64,000 nt of DNA from Osedax fenrisi (GCA_964019155.1 OZ025243.1:21073441-21137440), one strand, 5' to 3'. Counted from the stretch's first letter, positions 47,408-62,150 are shown. The notes: generated by a model from the sequence alone, not told the origin. Made by a program: numbers and translations.

Positions 47408-48410
47408 GAGTATCGTGATTATATGTCAATACAATAATTTCAAAGTTGCGGCAATCCGAATAATTGTAGACATAAGAATTCATATAATTAACTCATGTAT
47501 GTGATAGATCTAACAAATTATACATTTAATTTTAATATTTTAAGTAAAATCATACAATGAATATATTTCATTTCTAAAAATGTGTATTTATTTAATCGAA
47601 TTGAATATATCATTAAATCTCTATACCACTCTACGTTAATTATTTACCAATTGTATCAGCCTTCTTTGTGATATTTTCATATCTGTTTTGATGTAAGTTA
47701 TATATCAATAATATTAAATTATAAACATTTTATATAATATATAAAATATTTATAATATATGTAATTAATAAAAGAGTATGTATAAATACAAATTTTCATA
47801 ATTTTTGAAATATTATATGATAATTAAGTTAAATTTTCTTATTATCATATCTATTTTGAAGTAAGTTATATATAAATAATATTAAATTATAAACATTCGA
47901 TATACTATATGAAATATTTATAATATATTTAAATAATAATATAAATAAAAATGTATTGAATACAAATTTTTAAATATTAAATTGGTTATAAGAATGAATT
48001 TATTATAAGAATGTATTAAAAATATAATAATGTTAACCTTTATTATAATTATTGTATAATAAATGTTAAAACAATACAGTTATTGTAATAACCTAATTAA
48101 GTATACTAATAATTATATATATGAATATTTACTTATAAATTATTTTTGTTAAATATATTTACTAACTTTGATTTACATAAGTAAATATGAAGATATCTTA
48201 TTGATTTGTATTATATTCATAACCCGATATAAATATTATAATTATTATATGTTTCGATTGAAGCTATATAAACAAATATAAACCCATTTAAAAAATCTTT
48301 AAAATTTTATTTACCTAAAATAATAATACATATTTTTTTATTTAAAAATGTTTGTGTATTGTTTATATTGGTTTTATACTTTTTGTTATTATTGTTGTTA
48401 GAATAGTTTA
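47408..48410. other. AT-rich non-coding stretch
   Basis: No exon or RNA gene. An imperfect direct repeat (about 47690-47780 versus 47850-47940, sharing AAGTTATATATAAATAATATT) is visible. Confidence 0.5.
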
Positions 48411-49540
48411 TACGATAGAGAGAGGTAAGAGTGTACTAGTGAAGTATATAGAGAGGGATATATAGTGAAAAAAAGATAGTGGTAGAAAAATACGGAGGGC
48501 ATGACAGAGGGATGGAGTAGATAGACGGGAGAGCGAATGAGCTAAGAGAGAGAAGAGGAGAGCTAATGAGCTAAAAGAGAGGAGATAAGAGCTAATGAGC
48601 TAAGAGAGAAGAAGATAGGAGATGAGATCTAATGAGCTAAGAGATAAGAAGATGGGAGATGAGAGCTAATGAGCTAAGATAGAGAAGAGGAGAGCTAATG
48701 ATCTAAGAGAGATGAGATGAGAGCTAATGAGCTAAGAGAGAGGAGATGAGAGATAATGAGCTAAGAGAGAAGAAGATATATAGACAGAGTAGAGAGTTAA
48801 CGTATAGAGAAATAGATATATAGAGAACGGTGAGATATGTATATATATGAAAGAGATATAGAGATAGAACTAGTGTGAGATATATAGATAGAACTAGTGT
48901 GAGATATAGAGAATGCGAGAGAAGAAAGATAGAACTAGTGTGAGATAGAGAGAATGTGAGAGAGAAGAGATATGGGAGATGAGGACTAATAGCAATGTGA
49001 GGTAGGAAAAAGGGAGAGAGGATAGACATAGTGAGAAAGAGAGATAATACATTCTCGTAGGTAGACAGAGAGACAGGTGTCGGATAGAGTGATAAATAAA
49101 ATAAAGGATATAGATATAGAGAGAGAAGATAGAAATAGTGAGAAAGAGAACATAGAGAGAGATATATTGAGGGTAGTGGTATGAGAGGAAGGGAGATAGA
49201 TAATAGAAAATGGGAAAGAAGAGATATTAGAGAAAGGAGTTGGATGGAGATAAATAAATATAATATATAGATAGAAGAAAAGAGATATAATATAATGATA
49301 GAGAAGAAGGATATAAAGAGTTTGACAGATAGGAGATAGTTAGGGAGAGTGTGTATGAAATGAGAGGGGAGAGTGAGATAGAGAAGAGATAGTGATAGAG
49401 ATGTAGCGAAAGAGATCACTATCGTATTAGAGAGGGGAGTGAAGAGAGGAGAGAAAGTAGAGTCAGAGAGAGTGATAGAGAGGAATAAGAGAGATATAGT
49501 GTTAAATAGAAGAGAGGAGAGGAGAGAAAGATAATATAGT
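48411..49540. repeat. 1.1-kb purine-rich tract with 28-35 bp repeats
   Basis: The plus strand is strongly GA-rich throughout. From about 48535 to 48780 it is an imperfect tandem repeat of units containing GAGCTAATGAGCTAAGAGAG. Further on it becomes irregular GATA/GAGA sequence. The 231-codon minus frame rich in Leu and Ser is the complementary pyrimidine strand and is not regarded as a gene. Confidence 0.85.
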
Positions 49541-49919
49541 AATTAATAGAGTGTAGATTGTACAAATAATATGATAGAGCGAGTTGGATACAAATGAGAT
49601 ATATAATATGTATTATTTAATTCTTTAGAAGATATTATATTATATAAACAAATTTAAAAAAAATTAAAATCAGTAACATGGTGGAAAAGAGAAAAAAGTC
49701 AAAATTGTATATTTAAAAGTTACTCAAATATTAAGTGAATACCGTCAACACTCGATATCTCAGAATTTGAACGACTGAATAAAATATGATAGTTTTGAGA
49801 TATTAAAATTGTGTTTAATATATATATATATATATATATCACCAAAATTACAATTCTGACATATATGAGATATTGGAGTTTCTTATATATAGAGTCTGAG
49901 ATATCGAGAGTTATCCGTA

Positions 49920-49963
<44 letters not shown>

Positions 49964-51900
49964 ATTTGTACTCATTTCATAATTTATATTAAGGGTAGAG
50001 GCTAGCGATCATAAAATCAATGCTATTTATAGCTCTATCTAAAATGATAAGGATAAAAAACTGATAGAGATAATAAAATATTAAATTTATTCAACAGATG
50101 CTTTTCTATTTTATATAGATTATGACTATAGTATAAATATAATTAATTTAAAATGATATATAAATAGACAGAATTATTGTAGTACTTTTTTTTAATTAAT
50201 TATTATAAATATGCAACTTTATTATAATTTATTTATATTAAATCAAAATATATTAATCAATTTCACAATACTCATACATTACATGATCATTTACTGTACA
50301 AATTTCAAATATAAATAATAAAACCAAAGAACTAGTAAGAATGTATGTGAGATTACTAGGTGAAAATCTAAAATCTCAAGAAAATTACATCTAAAGTTAT
50401 AGTAATAGATAATTATAGAATAAATGATAAAATATAAAACATATATTATCTTGAGCCTCTACCCTTAAAAAATATAAACCAAATTTACAAAAAAAAATAT
50501 AGGACATTATATCTTAATATATATATTGACTATATAATATTATATAAAATGATAGTATATATTAATGGGACCGGCGTAACATATGCATATTTACATGGTG
50601 AACATAGGAATTATTTTGTTTACTGAAATTAATATGATAATGACTACATTTTTTTGTTTTTTAATTACATTTAGAACTATATATATATTTTAGAATACTA
50701 TATATATTAATTAATAAGATTATATGATAAGGATAAGATAATGAGAATGAGACATTTAAAATAATAAAACACTTAATTTTTTATTAATTAAACAGTTCTT
50801 TAAAAATAATAAAATGTCCACTAGTTACCAATAATTCCAGTAACTAAGTTTCACTTTTATGTCTTACTTGATATAACAATAAATATGTAATATGATTAAG
50901 TTATGAACATTTCATATAAGGTAGAACAAAAGTTATGGAGTTTCAAAGATTCAAAACTAAGTTTAAAAAAAAGCATTAATATCAGTTTTAATAAAAAATT
51001 ATAAATATGTTGGTATCTGGTCAAAATATTTGCGCTTTAGATTCCCGCAAAATTGTTTATTCGAATTAGTGATTTTATAATAGTGTAACCACCATATATA
51101 TATATATATATATATATAATATAATATATATAGATATCTCAATCACGAGTATATAAGTCATAACATTTATGATAAATATTATTTAAATTAAAACAACGTG
51201 TAATATTGTATAAATTAAATAATTTATACTAATATTAAATATTAGTATAGATATACATTACATAATACAGTAGGTATTATTCCTATGGTATACGATTATC
51301 TTTATAATATTATATTATATTAAATATATAATAACATGTATACTATATAGGTATACTATTTATATATAAATGTATACAATCATTAATTCGAATAAAGAAT
51401 TATGCGTTCGTTTAGTTTTTAGTTTAATTTTTAAATTGTGAAGCTTCTGACTATAATCCAATATTTTACTATGATTTTAATGTTTATTTTTACACGGTTA
51501 TATTTTTTAATGTTTATTTATAATGCTTATACTTACTTTTATGCATATATTTATTAATTTTTATATAATATCATTTTGAATAAAAAAATATATTTATTTC
51601 AAAACTTATATGTTTCGCCGGCCCTTAACAATAGTATAATTATTAATTATTAAATATATAATTTTAATAATTAGCATTTAGATTTATTTATAATATTAAA
51701 ATTGTATATATCAAAAATATATATCCGTATTATCGTTAAATTAGATTTGTTACTATTCTAACTATGTCTTAAATTGATAAACCTATAAATATAGAAAAAT
51801 AAGTATTTTACGATATCATTTCGCAATGCCTATTAATCAACAGTCTCGACTAGTGATTAGAGTAACTATAAACTTACACGATCAATACACATCCACACGG
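49541..51900. other. AT-rich non-coding stretch
   Basis: It contains TA runs at about 49818-49838, 49925-49960 and 51087-51118, and otherwise generic AT-rich DNA. Two short words (TATGAGATATTGGAGTTTC type and GATATCGAGAG) appear near-repeated around 49740-49910. No gene seen. Confidence 0.5.
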
Positions 51901-51959
51901 TTTAAATTCATAATAACAGCGTCGACATTCAATTTAAATCGTAATTATTAACGACATAC

Positions 51960-52105
51960 TGATTAGTGAGCGATACTTGGGCATCAAGATAATATCGTAA
52001 CGGCTTCGAGTACCATAGGGCTAAGATCACCGCGCAATACCATAAACTAGCGAGACACACGATGCAAGCTAGACGCCCGAACACGCTACCACCGTAATGT
52101 CCCAT
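51960..52105 (-). CDS. Candidate first exon with hydrophobic segment
   Basis: A GC-richer island on the minus strand. From an ATG at 52105 it reads MGHYGGSVFGRLACIVCLAS then LWYCAVILALWY, a signal-anchor-like hydrophobic stretch, and continues to SLTNQ at a donor CA|GTATGT. Without splicing the frame runs to a stop at 51929. The compositional contrast with the AT-rich surroundings, the hydrophobic segment and the donor resemble the signal-peptide exons at 20.7 and 45.0 kb. No downstream partner exon was identified, so this is tentative. Confidence 0.4.
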
Positions 52106-52334
52106 AGCAACGACACCGGAACCACGTACGACTCCACGCCTTCGCCGAGCTTTGCCCACCGATAATAGACACTAGAACAACAATCGAGATAGGCTGAACC
52201 ACCCGCTAAGCCGCAGCTAAGAGACGAGCGAGGGACAACTCTCGTCAGTCGAACATCCGATAGCGATGACATCATTCTATTAATAGAACTCCTCTATGTA
52301 GTCTGTGAAAGCGTAACGCAGTTATACATTAAAT

Positions 52335-52597
52335 ATTGTTATTGTTGTTATTTTATTTTGGTGGAGTCCTTTCATCCCATCCAGGAACTTAGATGAGCCA
52401 TATGGCTCTAATATTCCTTTGAAGTAGCTTTCATGTCAACGCATTGTTTTATTGAGATCCGATTATTTATTTATATATAATTATATAAGATCACTTCTAA
52501 ATATTATTTTAAGACCTAGTTCGGACATGGCTTGCACCCGAATCCTACTACATGAATGTCTGACACCTTAGCCAACTGAGCCACATAGGCAGTTATA
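52335..52597 (-). mobile_element. tRNA-derived SINE, copy 4
   Basis: Same family as 3561-3864, with a 35-bp internal deletion in the body after GAACTTAGATGA. Box A is good (TGGCTCAGTTGGCTAAGG, minus) and box B is mutated (GGGTGCAAGCC). The tail is AATAAC-type. It abuts tandem block W. Confidence 0.85.
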
Positions 52598-52604
52598 ATA
52601 ATAT

Positions 52605-52740
52605 TAACGATAAGAATCATATATAGTATATCATTACTAACATGTTCTACTTCTTACAGCGATAATATCCTGCACTTCATTGCTGATATATTTGTACGCC
52701 ACTGGGGCCTAAGCCGGTTCGGCTCAGTACATTTTTTTTT
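52605..52740. repeat. Tandem block W, left part
   Basis: Diverged copy of the block seen at 55460-55590 and 63320-63450; it shares TCATTACTAACA, TTCTACTTCTTACAGCGA and AATATCCTGCA. It breaks off near 52740, and its continuation resumes at about 54985, after the hAT relic. Confidence 0.65.
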
Positions 52741-52893
52741 TAAATTGCTGCCTCGTTTATCATTTAAGGGGATGCCGCACATTTAAAGTGATGATAATTA
52801 TATTTTTTTTTATATTTTTTTTATTACATAATAATACTTAATATATTGTTTTTTATTATCTATAAAAAAATGAGACATGAATTCAGTCTAGAA
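52741..52893. other. T-rich spacer before hAT relic
   Basis: Several T-runs and AT-rich DNA; no feature identified. Confidence 0.4.
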
Positions 52894-54170
52894 CAGTGTT
52901 TCCCAACGGGGTCCCTACCGCCCACCGGTGGGCGGTAAGGGGGCGATTTCAAGTAGGGGGGCGTTTGGAGGGCAATTTGTGAAGATTTGTGTGTATATAT
53001 ATATATTGTTTTTTTTTTGTCCCCGAATTACACATGTATAGATGTGTAATAAATTATTACTAATAATAGCTCTGTTCAGTTTGCACAATTTAAAACTAGG
53101 TCATATATAATATAATGCTAATTATTACTATATTATATAATACTATTAATTTACAATAACATGCAATCACATTTCCCACTTTAGTTCTCACGTTCACTGA
53201 AATTTAATTCCTGAGACGCATGCGCCACCCGCCACATATTTTGTTGCTATATCATTTCATTTGAGTTAAATAATTGCATATGATAAGTTAATTATACAAA
53301 AAGTCTTATAGATTGTTTGGTTAGTTTGAAATATTAATAATATAATATAATAAGGATTGTATATGAATTAGCAACAAAATAATACTAATAATACTAATTC
53401 ACAATAACTCTTGCATTCATAAATCCTACTTTAGTTCTCACGTTCGCCCGCCACATAATTTTTAGTTTTCTATTTTTTTTTGCTACTTCGCAGATCCCCA
53501 TATAATAATACAATAACCAATTATAGATATTTTATATAATAAGTATGCCTAACAAGAAGAAGTGCCGTCAGTATTCTGGGGAATATTTCAAATTTGGATT
53601 CTGTGAATCTATTTTGAACAAAACTAAACCATATTGTTTTATTTTAGCAATAAAGAGTTTAGTAATGAATCCTTCTAGATTAATTGACCATTTAGTAAAG
53701 CGCATCCTGATAAGGCTAGTAAACCTATAGAATATTTTGAACTGCTGAAAAATAATTTATTTCAGAGAAATACAATAAATAATTGTTTTTCAAAAGTTAC
53801 AAATACCAATAATACTGGATTAAAATTATCCTATAAAATTGCAAAGTTGATAGAAAAAATGGGCAAACCTCATACTATAGGTAAACATTTAATAAAAGCT
53901 GTAATAAAAGAAATTGCAGCAGAATTAAATGAAAATGCTAAAAAATTAATTAATTAAATTCCTTTAAGTAATACTATAAAATTAATTGATGTAATGAGTG
54001 ACAATAAATTATAATAAATTATAAATTCGTATAATAAATTAAATAATTTACGAAAATAAATTATATGACTATTTAAAAGAAAACCAATTCTCTATGCAAA
54101 TTGATGAGTCAACATTGCGAAATTCTGAGTCATTATTATTATATTATGTTATATGGGATTCCAATATGGG
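52894..54170 (+). pseudogene. hAT transposon relic with BED-finger transposase
   Basis: The left terminus CAGTGTTTCCCAACGGGGTC is typical of hAT elements. From 53545 a frame reads MPNKKKCRQYSGEYFKFGFC, then PYCFI...MNPSRLIDHLVK. This matches the N-terminus and BED zinc finger of ZBED5/SCAND3-like hAT transposases, with one finger cysteine lost at a frameshift. Further fragments follow in other frames: KPIEYFELLKNNLF, FSKVTNTNN, MGKPHTIGKHLIKAVIKEIA, and KENQFSMQIDESTLRNSESL near 54080-54130 (family fsiQLDESTDiss). The catalytic C-terminal half and the right terminus are missing. Dead. Confidence 0.75.
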
Positions 54171-54984
54171 AAAAATTTGGGATTTTTTTATTAATAATAT
54201 TTTTTTTATCTAAAATTAATATAATTTATATTTTTATAAATCTCTTTAAAATCTATAATATAAGTTTTATCTTGGTTTTTATAAATTTACAAAAGAAAAA
54301 AAATGATAGAACAAACTAATAATTTAATATTTATAAAAAAAATAAGATAAAACGTGAAATATATTTAAAAAAATTTCTAACGATTTAAATTCGTTAAAAA
54401 AACCTATTATAAATCCAGTCGATAGAAAAAAAATTGTAATAATTCGAAAAAAAAAAAAATTTCAAATATAAATTTTTTCATATTTTTACATTATAATAGT
54501 GAATAAATAACCATATTGTGTACTATACATTAATGTTGGTCTTATTAATGTCATGTAATAGTACACTCATATACTTATATATATATAATAAAATATAAAC
54601 ATAAATATATATATATATATTTTATTATATATACATTTTTTTAATTAAAATTAAAATAATTTGTATTTTCCAAAATTTCCTGGAAATTTCCTGGAATATC
54701 AAAAAAAAATCTTATACAAAATCTTTATACAAAATCTTATACAAAAATATATAATTTAAACTATACTTACAGATATAACTACAAAAAAAAATGTTAATGA
54801 TGATAAATCGAAGTTTCAAAATATCTCCTATCTCATCCATATTAAAATTCCTTAAAATTAATCTCTTAATGTTAAACTTTAATGACACATCTCCAATAAT
54901 TAATTTTTTTTATTTTTTTATTTTTTATTCAATCTATTATGTTATCTAGTTCATATAAAAATAGAGGCAGCAATTTTCATAACA
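54171..54984. other. AT-rich stretch after hAT relic
   Basis: A- and T-rich low-complexity DNA with no recognisable transposase or host exon. Confidence 0.5.
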
Positions 54985-55135
54985 AATTTACCGATCCGAA
55001 CCGGCTTACTGGGTATGATGTCAAAGATGGCGATATGTCCTTATCCAAGGTCAAATGTTACTACAGGGGTTAATCATGATAAGTTAAAATTATCATGAAA
55101 TGCTAAAACGATTGGTAATATCGTGATTAGAATAT
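54985..55135. repeat. Tandem block W, right part
   Basis: Resumes block similarity: TGATGTC...AAGATGGCGATATGTCC and ATCATGATAAGTTAAAATTATCATGAAATGCTAAA correspond to 55568-55700 and 63422-63540. It leads directly into block X. Confidence 0.6.
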
Positions 55136-55395
55136 TTCATCTTCTTTACAATTATATCAATCATTTTATTAAGGTTAAAATATAAAAAAATCTCATTTAT
55201 ACTTAAATTTAGATATAAATTTAAATATAATGTATCTGATTTACATTATTTATATGTTTATACATAATATATATTTAACTAATAATGTATATATATATTG
55301 GACATTACAATTATATTAAAATAGTAGCATAATAGTTAAGATACTGATTAAAATAATATTAATGCAAAACAAAATTAATAATTAAATTATATTAA

Positions 55396-55439
<44 letters not shown>

Positions 55440-55818
55440 ATTTAAATATAAATATTATTAATAACATAAGATACATCATTACTAACACATTCTACTTCTT
55501 ACAGCGAGAATATCCTGCAATACATTGCTATTTATTGATATACTGCAATACATTGATATACTTATATGCCACAGGGCTGATGTCCAAGACGATTCGATGT
55601 CCGAGATGATGATACGTACTTCGGCCAATCAGAACTGTTAACGGATGTGATTATCATGATAAGATAAAGTAATCACGAAATGCTAAAGTTATTAGTGATC
55701 ATCTGATTTCTACGTTAAATGAAAGTTTAAATTCATTTTTTCTACTCTATTTATTTATAAATATTTCAATATCAAAATGAACATAATATATCTATAGGTT
55801 TAAATATTATTTATAAAA
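55136..55818. repeat. Tandem block X, left part
   Basis: Starts with TTTCATCTTCTTTACAATTA (compare 61595 in Y), includes TTAACTAATAATGTATATAT, a TA run at 55399-55437 and the TTCTACTTCTTACAGCGAGA segment. It continues to the AGT array. The equivalent DNA in Y is 61591-61728 plus 63091-63592. No coding frame. Confidence 0.8.
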
Positions 55819-56803
<985 letters not shown>

Positions 56804-57061
56804 AATGTAAATGTAAATAGTGTATTATACACTGCATTAATGTTTTATAAACATTCTTAGAGTGTGAACGAATAAATTAAACAGAACAAATATTACTAAT
56901 TGTTTTTAGCATTTAAAAACATAACATGATAAATATATACATACATATATGTGTATATAAATATATAAACGTATATAAATAAATATACACAAATATACAG
57001 ATACATACAATATTTTCGTATATGTTATAAACTTTAGAATATTATTATAAAATTATTACAA

Positions 57062-57289
57062 TCAATAGTTATTTAATATATAACGATGTAAATGTTTCTT
57101 GAACGTGTAATGGTTAATAATATTCTTAATGTTGGATGGAAGTTTGTTCCAAAGGTAAGGGGAATACCACCGATAAGATAGCTCGCCATATATTGAAGAA
57201 TTAATTTTAGGTAGTTCAAGGTTAATTGTAGAATTAGATCGCAATTGCGAGTTATTAATAGATAACTGTAGCATATTATATATATACAT
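57062..57289 (-). CDS. LINE polyprotein, C-terminal part
   Basis: Reads LPKINSSIYGELSYRWYSPY then LWNKLPSNIKNI and FKKHLHRYIL before the stop at 57062. This is the typical C-terminus of L2/CR1 LINEs (R/S...G..S....P.LWN.LP..IK...FKK.L). The frame is continuous upstream with the segment at 57290-57680 (KYLGITISQDLSTE, ISKLNYCNSFLYKI), so the open polyprotein piece really begins near 57690. Confidence 0.8.
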   Translation of the reverse strand: MYIYNMLQLSINNSQLRSNSTINLELPKINSSIYGELSYRWYSPYLWNKLPSNIKNIINHYTFKKHLHRYILNNY

Positions 57290-57660
57290 AGGTTTCTTAA
57301 ATACTATAGCTTTATGCGTTATAGTGAGTATTTTATATATAATAGATTGCTTAGTATTATGCCAATTGATTTTAGAACAGAGTTCAGAAATACTTGTAGA
57401 ATAATCAGTATAAGGAATTTTAAATATAATTCGAATGCACCTATTTATAATGGAATCACATTTTTTTAGTAATGTAGTATTAATTTTATAAAGAAAAGAG
57501 TTGCAGTAATTTAGTTTAGATATAATTAGTGAAGTAGATAATATTTTAGCTGTATTTAGTGAAATGAAAGGGCGAATTTTTTTTAAATTGTAAACATTAT
57601 ATGATGCAGACTTAAGTATATCTTTTACATGTATTTCAGTCGATAGATCTTGTGAAATAG

Positions 57661-58545
57661 TTATTCCAAGATACTTTGTACTGTAATAGGAGTAATATTA
57701 TCTGTACCGATATAGATATTTGGAAATGCAGTGCGAGTTCTAGAAATATTAATTAGTTTAGTTTTATTTGAATTTATTAGTAAGTTATTATTAGTAAGCC
57801 AGTTAGTAGTAGAATTAATACAGTCTTGAAAATAATTATTTTGTGTAGAGTTAGTTGCAAATGTGTGTAATACAATATCATCTGCATATATATTATATTT
57901 TAGTAAAGTATATGATTGGAGTAATTTTGATAAAGGTTGTAGATATATAGAAAATAGAATTAGAGAAAGGACAGAACCTTGTGGGACACCGAAATTTAGT
58001 GGATAGGGTTGAGAAAATGAAGAATTAATTTTAACAGAGTATGTTCTAGTAGTAATGAAAGATTTAAACCAATTGAAAGCAGTTCCAGTAATACCAATAT
58101 TGGAAAGTCTAGATAGTAATATAGTAAAGTCAATGGTATCAAATGCAGCAGTCATATCAATAAATAATAATTGCAAAGATTTGTGGTTGTCAAGTGAATG
58201 GTGAAGGCTATCAGTAAGTGCAATAATGGAAGTTTCAGTACTATGATGTTTACGGTATGCACTCTGGTAATTATAAAATAAATCATTATAGTCAAGATAA
58301 GATATGAGCTGTTTATAGATAACTTTTTCTAGAATCTTTGAGAGTAATGGTAATTGAGATAGAGGTCGATAATTAGATAAAATAGAATCATCTAAAGATG
58401 CATTTTTTAAAATAGTAGTTATTATAGCATGTTTTAATTCAGGTGGTATAATGCCAGTAGTTAGTGAAATATTACTAATTGTATGATATAGAGGTGTTAA
58501 AGTGTTAATAATTTTTTTTAGTAATAGAGAGAGGTAATGGATCAT
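57661..58545 (-). CDS. LINE reverse transcriptase domain
   Basis: A 294-codon frame. Motifs in order: SNYRPLSQLPLLSKILEKVI (RT motif 1-2), FYNYQSAYRKHHSTETSI, LLFIDMTAAFDTIDF (motif A, catalytic Asp), GVPQGSVLSLILFSIYL (motif B), and NIYADDIVLH (motif C, catalytic Asp pair). It copies LINE RNA at the nicked target. All catalytic aspartates are present, but the reading frame is shifted against the endonuclease frame upstream (overlap 58505-58545) and the C-terminal frame downstream. In motif B the usual G-P is S-L. Confidence 0.9.
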   Translation of the reverse strand: MIHYLSLLLKKIINTLTPLYHTISNISLTTGIIPPELKHAIITTILKNASLDDSILSNYRPLSQLPLLSKILEKVIYKQLISYLDYNDLFYNYQSAYRKHHSTETSIIALTDSLHHSLDNHKSLQLLFIDMTAAFDTIDFTILLSRLSNIGITGTAFNWFKSFITTRTYSVKINSSFSQPYPLNFGVPQGSVLSLILFSIYLQPLSKLLQSYTLLKYNIYADDIVLHTFATNSTQNNYFQDCINSTTNWLTNNNLLINSNKTKLINISRTRTAFPNIYIGTDNITPITVQSILE

Positions 58546-59599
58546 TTGGTGAAGTACATTTGGCGGTAATTATCAAATTATATATTTCAGTATGTGTTGG
58601 AGTTATGAAATTATTAAAATTAATATTGGGAAATGAACATATATCAAAACAATTTATATTGATAGATTTATTTACAAATTTACTTTTCGAGATATTATCA
58701 CATATGTTGGAAATTTTATTATCAAAGAAATTTGAAAATTTATTAACTAGTAGATTATTTTTTTGAGGAGGAAAAGTTTTTCTTTTGTTCCTTCCCATTA
58801 ATTGATTAGTAAGTTTAAAAAGTTTTTTAGAATCATTTTTATATAAATTAATTTTATTATTGTAGTACATTGTTTTTTGAGATTTCATTTGTTTACGGTA
58901 TTGAGATCTAGCAAATAAGAAATTATCATGATTAATTGTATTTTTATTTTTATTATATATTTTGTTTAATATGTTAGTATTTTTTTTATAAGTATGACAT
59001 ATATGATTAAACCATGGTGTTATAGAGTATATTTTAATTGTTCGGTTATTAAGTGGTGCATATGTGTCTAGAAGATTAGAAAGTGTATTATTAAGTGCAG
59101 TTATAGTACAATTATTTATGTCAAGATTAGATAGAATATCAAGAGAAAATTTAGTTAAGTCTATATTACGTAAATGTCGATAGGATAATAATTTAGAACT
59201 TATATATTTTTTTATATTTAATGTACATTTAATAGCATAATGATCAGTTAATAGTGTAGAATTAGTTGGTTGGTTAGCTAATAGAATAGAATTATTATGA
59301 GTAAAAATAAGATCGAGTACATTTCCAGAAATATGTGTAGTTTCAGTAACATGTTGAGATAAACATAATTCATTACAGATATCTTTGAATTTATTATGGG
59401 GATATGATGTAGAATTAAAATGAAAATTAAAGTCACCAAGAATTATAAGGAAAGGGCTAATGTGTTGATGTATTAGATCCGAAAATTCTTTAAAAAATAT
59501 TATATGGTTATTATTTGGAGGTCTATATATAGTGAGAACAGTTATTATTTGAGATTGGGATGTTTTAAATTTTACAAGAAGTACATCACATAGAGTCAT
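58505..59599 (-). CDS. LINE endonuclease domain, N-terminally truncated
   Basis: A 364-codon frame, open upstream to the AGT array. Shown motifs: LTIYRPPNNNHIIFFKEF, IILGDFNFHFN (catalytic GDFN), NVLDLIFTHNN (catalytic D), LLTDHYAIKCTL (TDH, usually SDH), followed by a Lys/Asn-rich linker with WFNHICHTYKKNTNILNKIY and KLFKLTNQLMGR. It is an apurinic-type endonuclease that nicks target DNA. The first catalytic part (N-E and E residues) is lost with the truncated 5' end. Confidence 0.85.
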   Translation of the reverse strand: MTLCDVLLVKFKTSQSQIITVLTIYRPPNNNHIIFFKEFSDLIHQHISPFLIILGDFNFHFNSTSYPHNKFKDICNELCLSQHVTETTHISGNVLDLIFTHNNSILLANQPTNSTLLTDHYAIKCTLNIKKYISSKLLSYRHLRNIDLTKFSLDILSNLDINNCTITALNNTLSNLLDTYAPLNNRTIKIYSITPWFNHICHTYKKNTNILNKIYNKNKNTINHDNFLFARSQYRKQMKSQKTMYYNNKINLYKNDSKKLFKLTNQLMGRNKRKTFPPQKNNLLVNKFSNFFDNKISNICDNISKSKFVNKSININCFDICSFPNINFNNFITPTHTEIYNLIITAKCTSPNDPLPLSITKKNY

Positions 59600-59720
59600 A
59601 TTAATTCGAATTTGAGAAAGTATAGTATAGTTATTATTTAAAAGTAAAGCAACACCACCACCATTTCTACCATCACATCTAGGACTATGTATAAAATTAA
59701 AATGTAATGGTTCAAAATAA

Positions 59721-60874
<1,154 letters not shown>

Positions 60875-61590
60875 ACTAACGTTTAACTTCTGATGAGTAT
60901 AAACAAAACTAATAATAATATATTATGATTAATTAAAATACATGATAGAAGTTACGTTAATTTAATACACATATTAAGTAATAATTAAATAAATAATAAA
61001 TTTATTTTTTATTAAATGTAAACAAAATAATTATTTTCAATTTTGATGTAAACAAAAAAAAATTTAATTTTAAATTTTTATATTTTTCATATTAAAAAAT
61101 ATATTATTAATTCAAGGTTAATTTCTTGTCACAATTACTATTACGTAAGCTAAGTTTGTCTGGGAACTGTTAACATATTTGCATACAAGTATTGAAAATA
61201 AAGAGTTCTTGCTTATTTCAATTTTGGTTTTAAATTACCAGAATTAATCTAAATTTATAAAAAATAATGAAAACTGGTATTTATTGTATATTTATAATTA
61301 TATTAAATATTATATATGACATAACTAGTATATTTATGTATGTAAGTATAGGGTATTTAGATATATTTTACTAGTGCAAATATAGGATAATATATATGGT
61401 TCATTTCATCATCTATACATAAATATAGTTAATGCAATGATAAATTATATATTAGAGGGTTGCCTTATGTAAGAAGGTAAATTAAAGTCTGTAATGAGCT
61501 GTCTTAATTAATAATCACAAACTTGGCCATTCTTTTTTACTATAACTTTTGTATTATTAATTTAATCAAAAAAGTAAACTATGATTCTTA
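60875..61590. repeat. Tandem block X, right part
   Basis: AACTAACGTTTAACTTCTGA, ATTATGATTAATTAAAATAC and TATTACGTAAGCTAA...GTCTGGGAACTG recur at 63620-63960. No gene. Together with 55136-55818 it forms one block interrupted by the LINE and its arrays. Confidence 0.8.
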
Positions 61591-62150
61591 TATTACTTTT
61601 TCATCTTCTTTCCAATTATATCAATTATTTTATTATATATAAAATATAAAAAATCTCATTTATATACTTATATTTTGATATAAATTTAAATAAAATGTAT
61701 CTTATTTACATTATTTAAATATTTATACCAGTCTTCCATAGGTTATTACCGCCTATGGTAATAACCGCGGTAATAACCTGTCCGGTAAAAACACGTTTTT
61801 ACCATGGTAAAAACCTAGTATTGTCTATATAATTAAATATAATATTATCTATATTATATTAAACCTACTATTGTCTATATAATTTACATTATATATTATT
61901 CATAGATTTTATATGTAATAGATAATATACAATTATAAAGTTAAACAATACAACATTAAAATCAATATTATAAGTTTTTTATATTTTTTTAAAAACAACC
62001 TTTATTAATTTTGACTCTATGTAAAGAAAAATTTTTTTTAATAAATAATATGATATTGAAATTTAAATAAATGAGTAAATAAGTCAATATATATATATTT
62101 AACATTTTGAATATAATAATATATTTATTTTTATATTAGTAAAAGGTAAA

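Noticed and set aside
48724..49419. 231-codon Leu/Ser-rich minus frame resembling a membrane protein
   Set aside because: It is the pyrimidine strand of a purine-rich repeat tract; composition and repeat structure explain it and no splice or start context supports it.
52069..52275. Second overlapping minus frame (MMSSLSDVRLT...)
   Set aside because: It overlaps the 51960-52105 candidate in another frame, lacks a hydrophobic signal or family match, and has no clear splice signal.
58560..58766. Plus-strand 68-codon frame
   Set aside because: Shadow inside the minus-strand LINE polyprotein.
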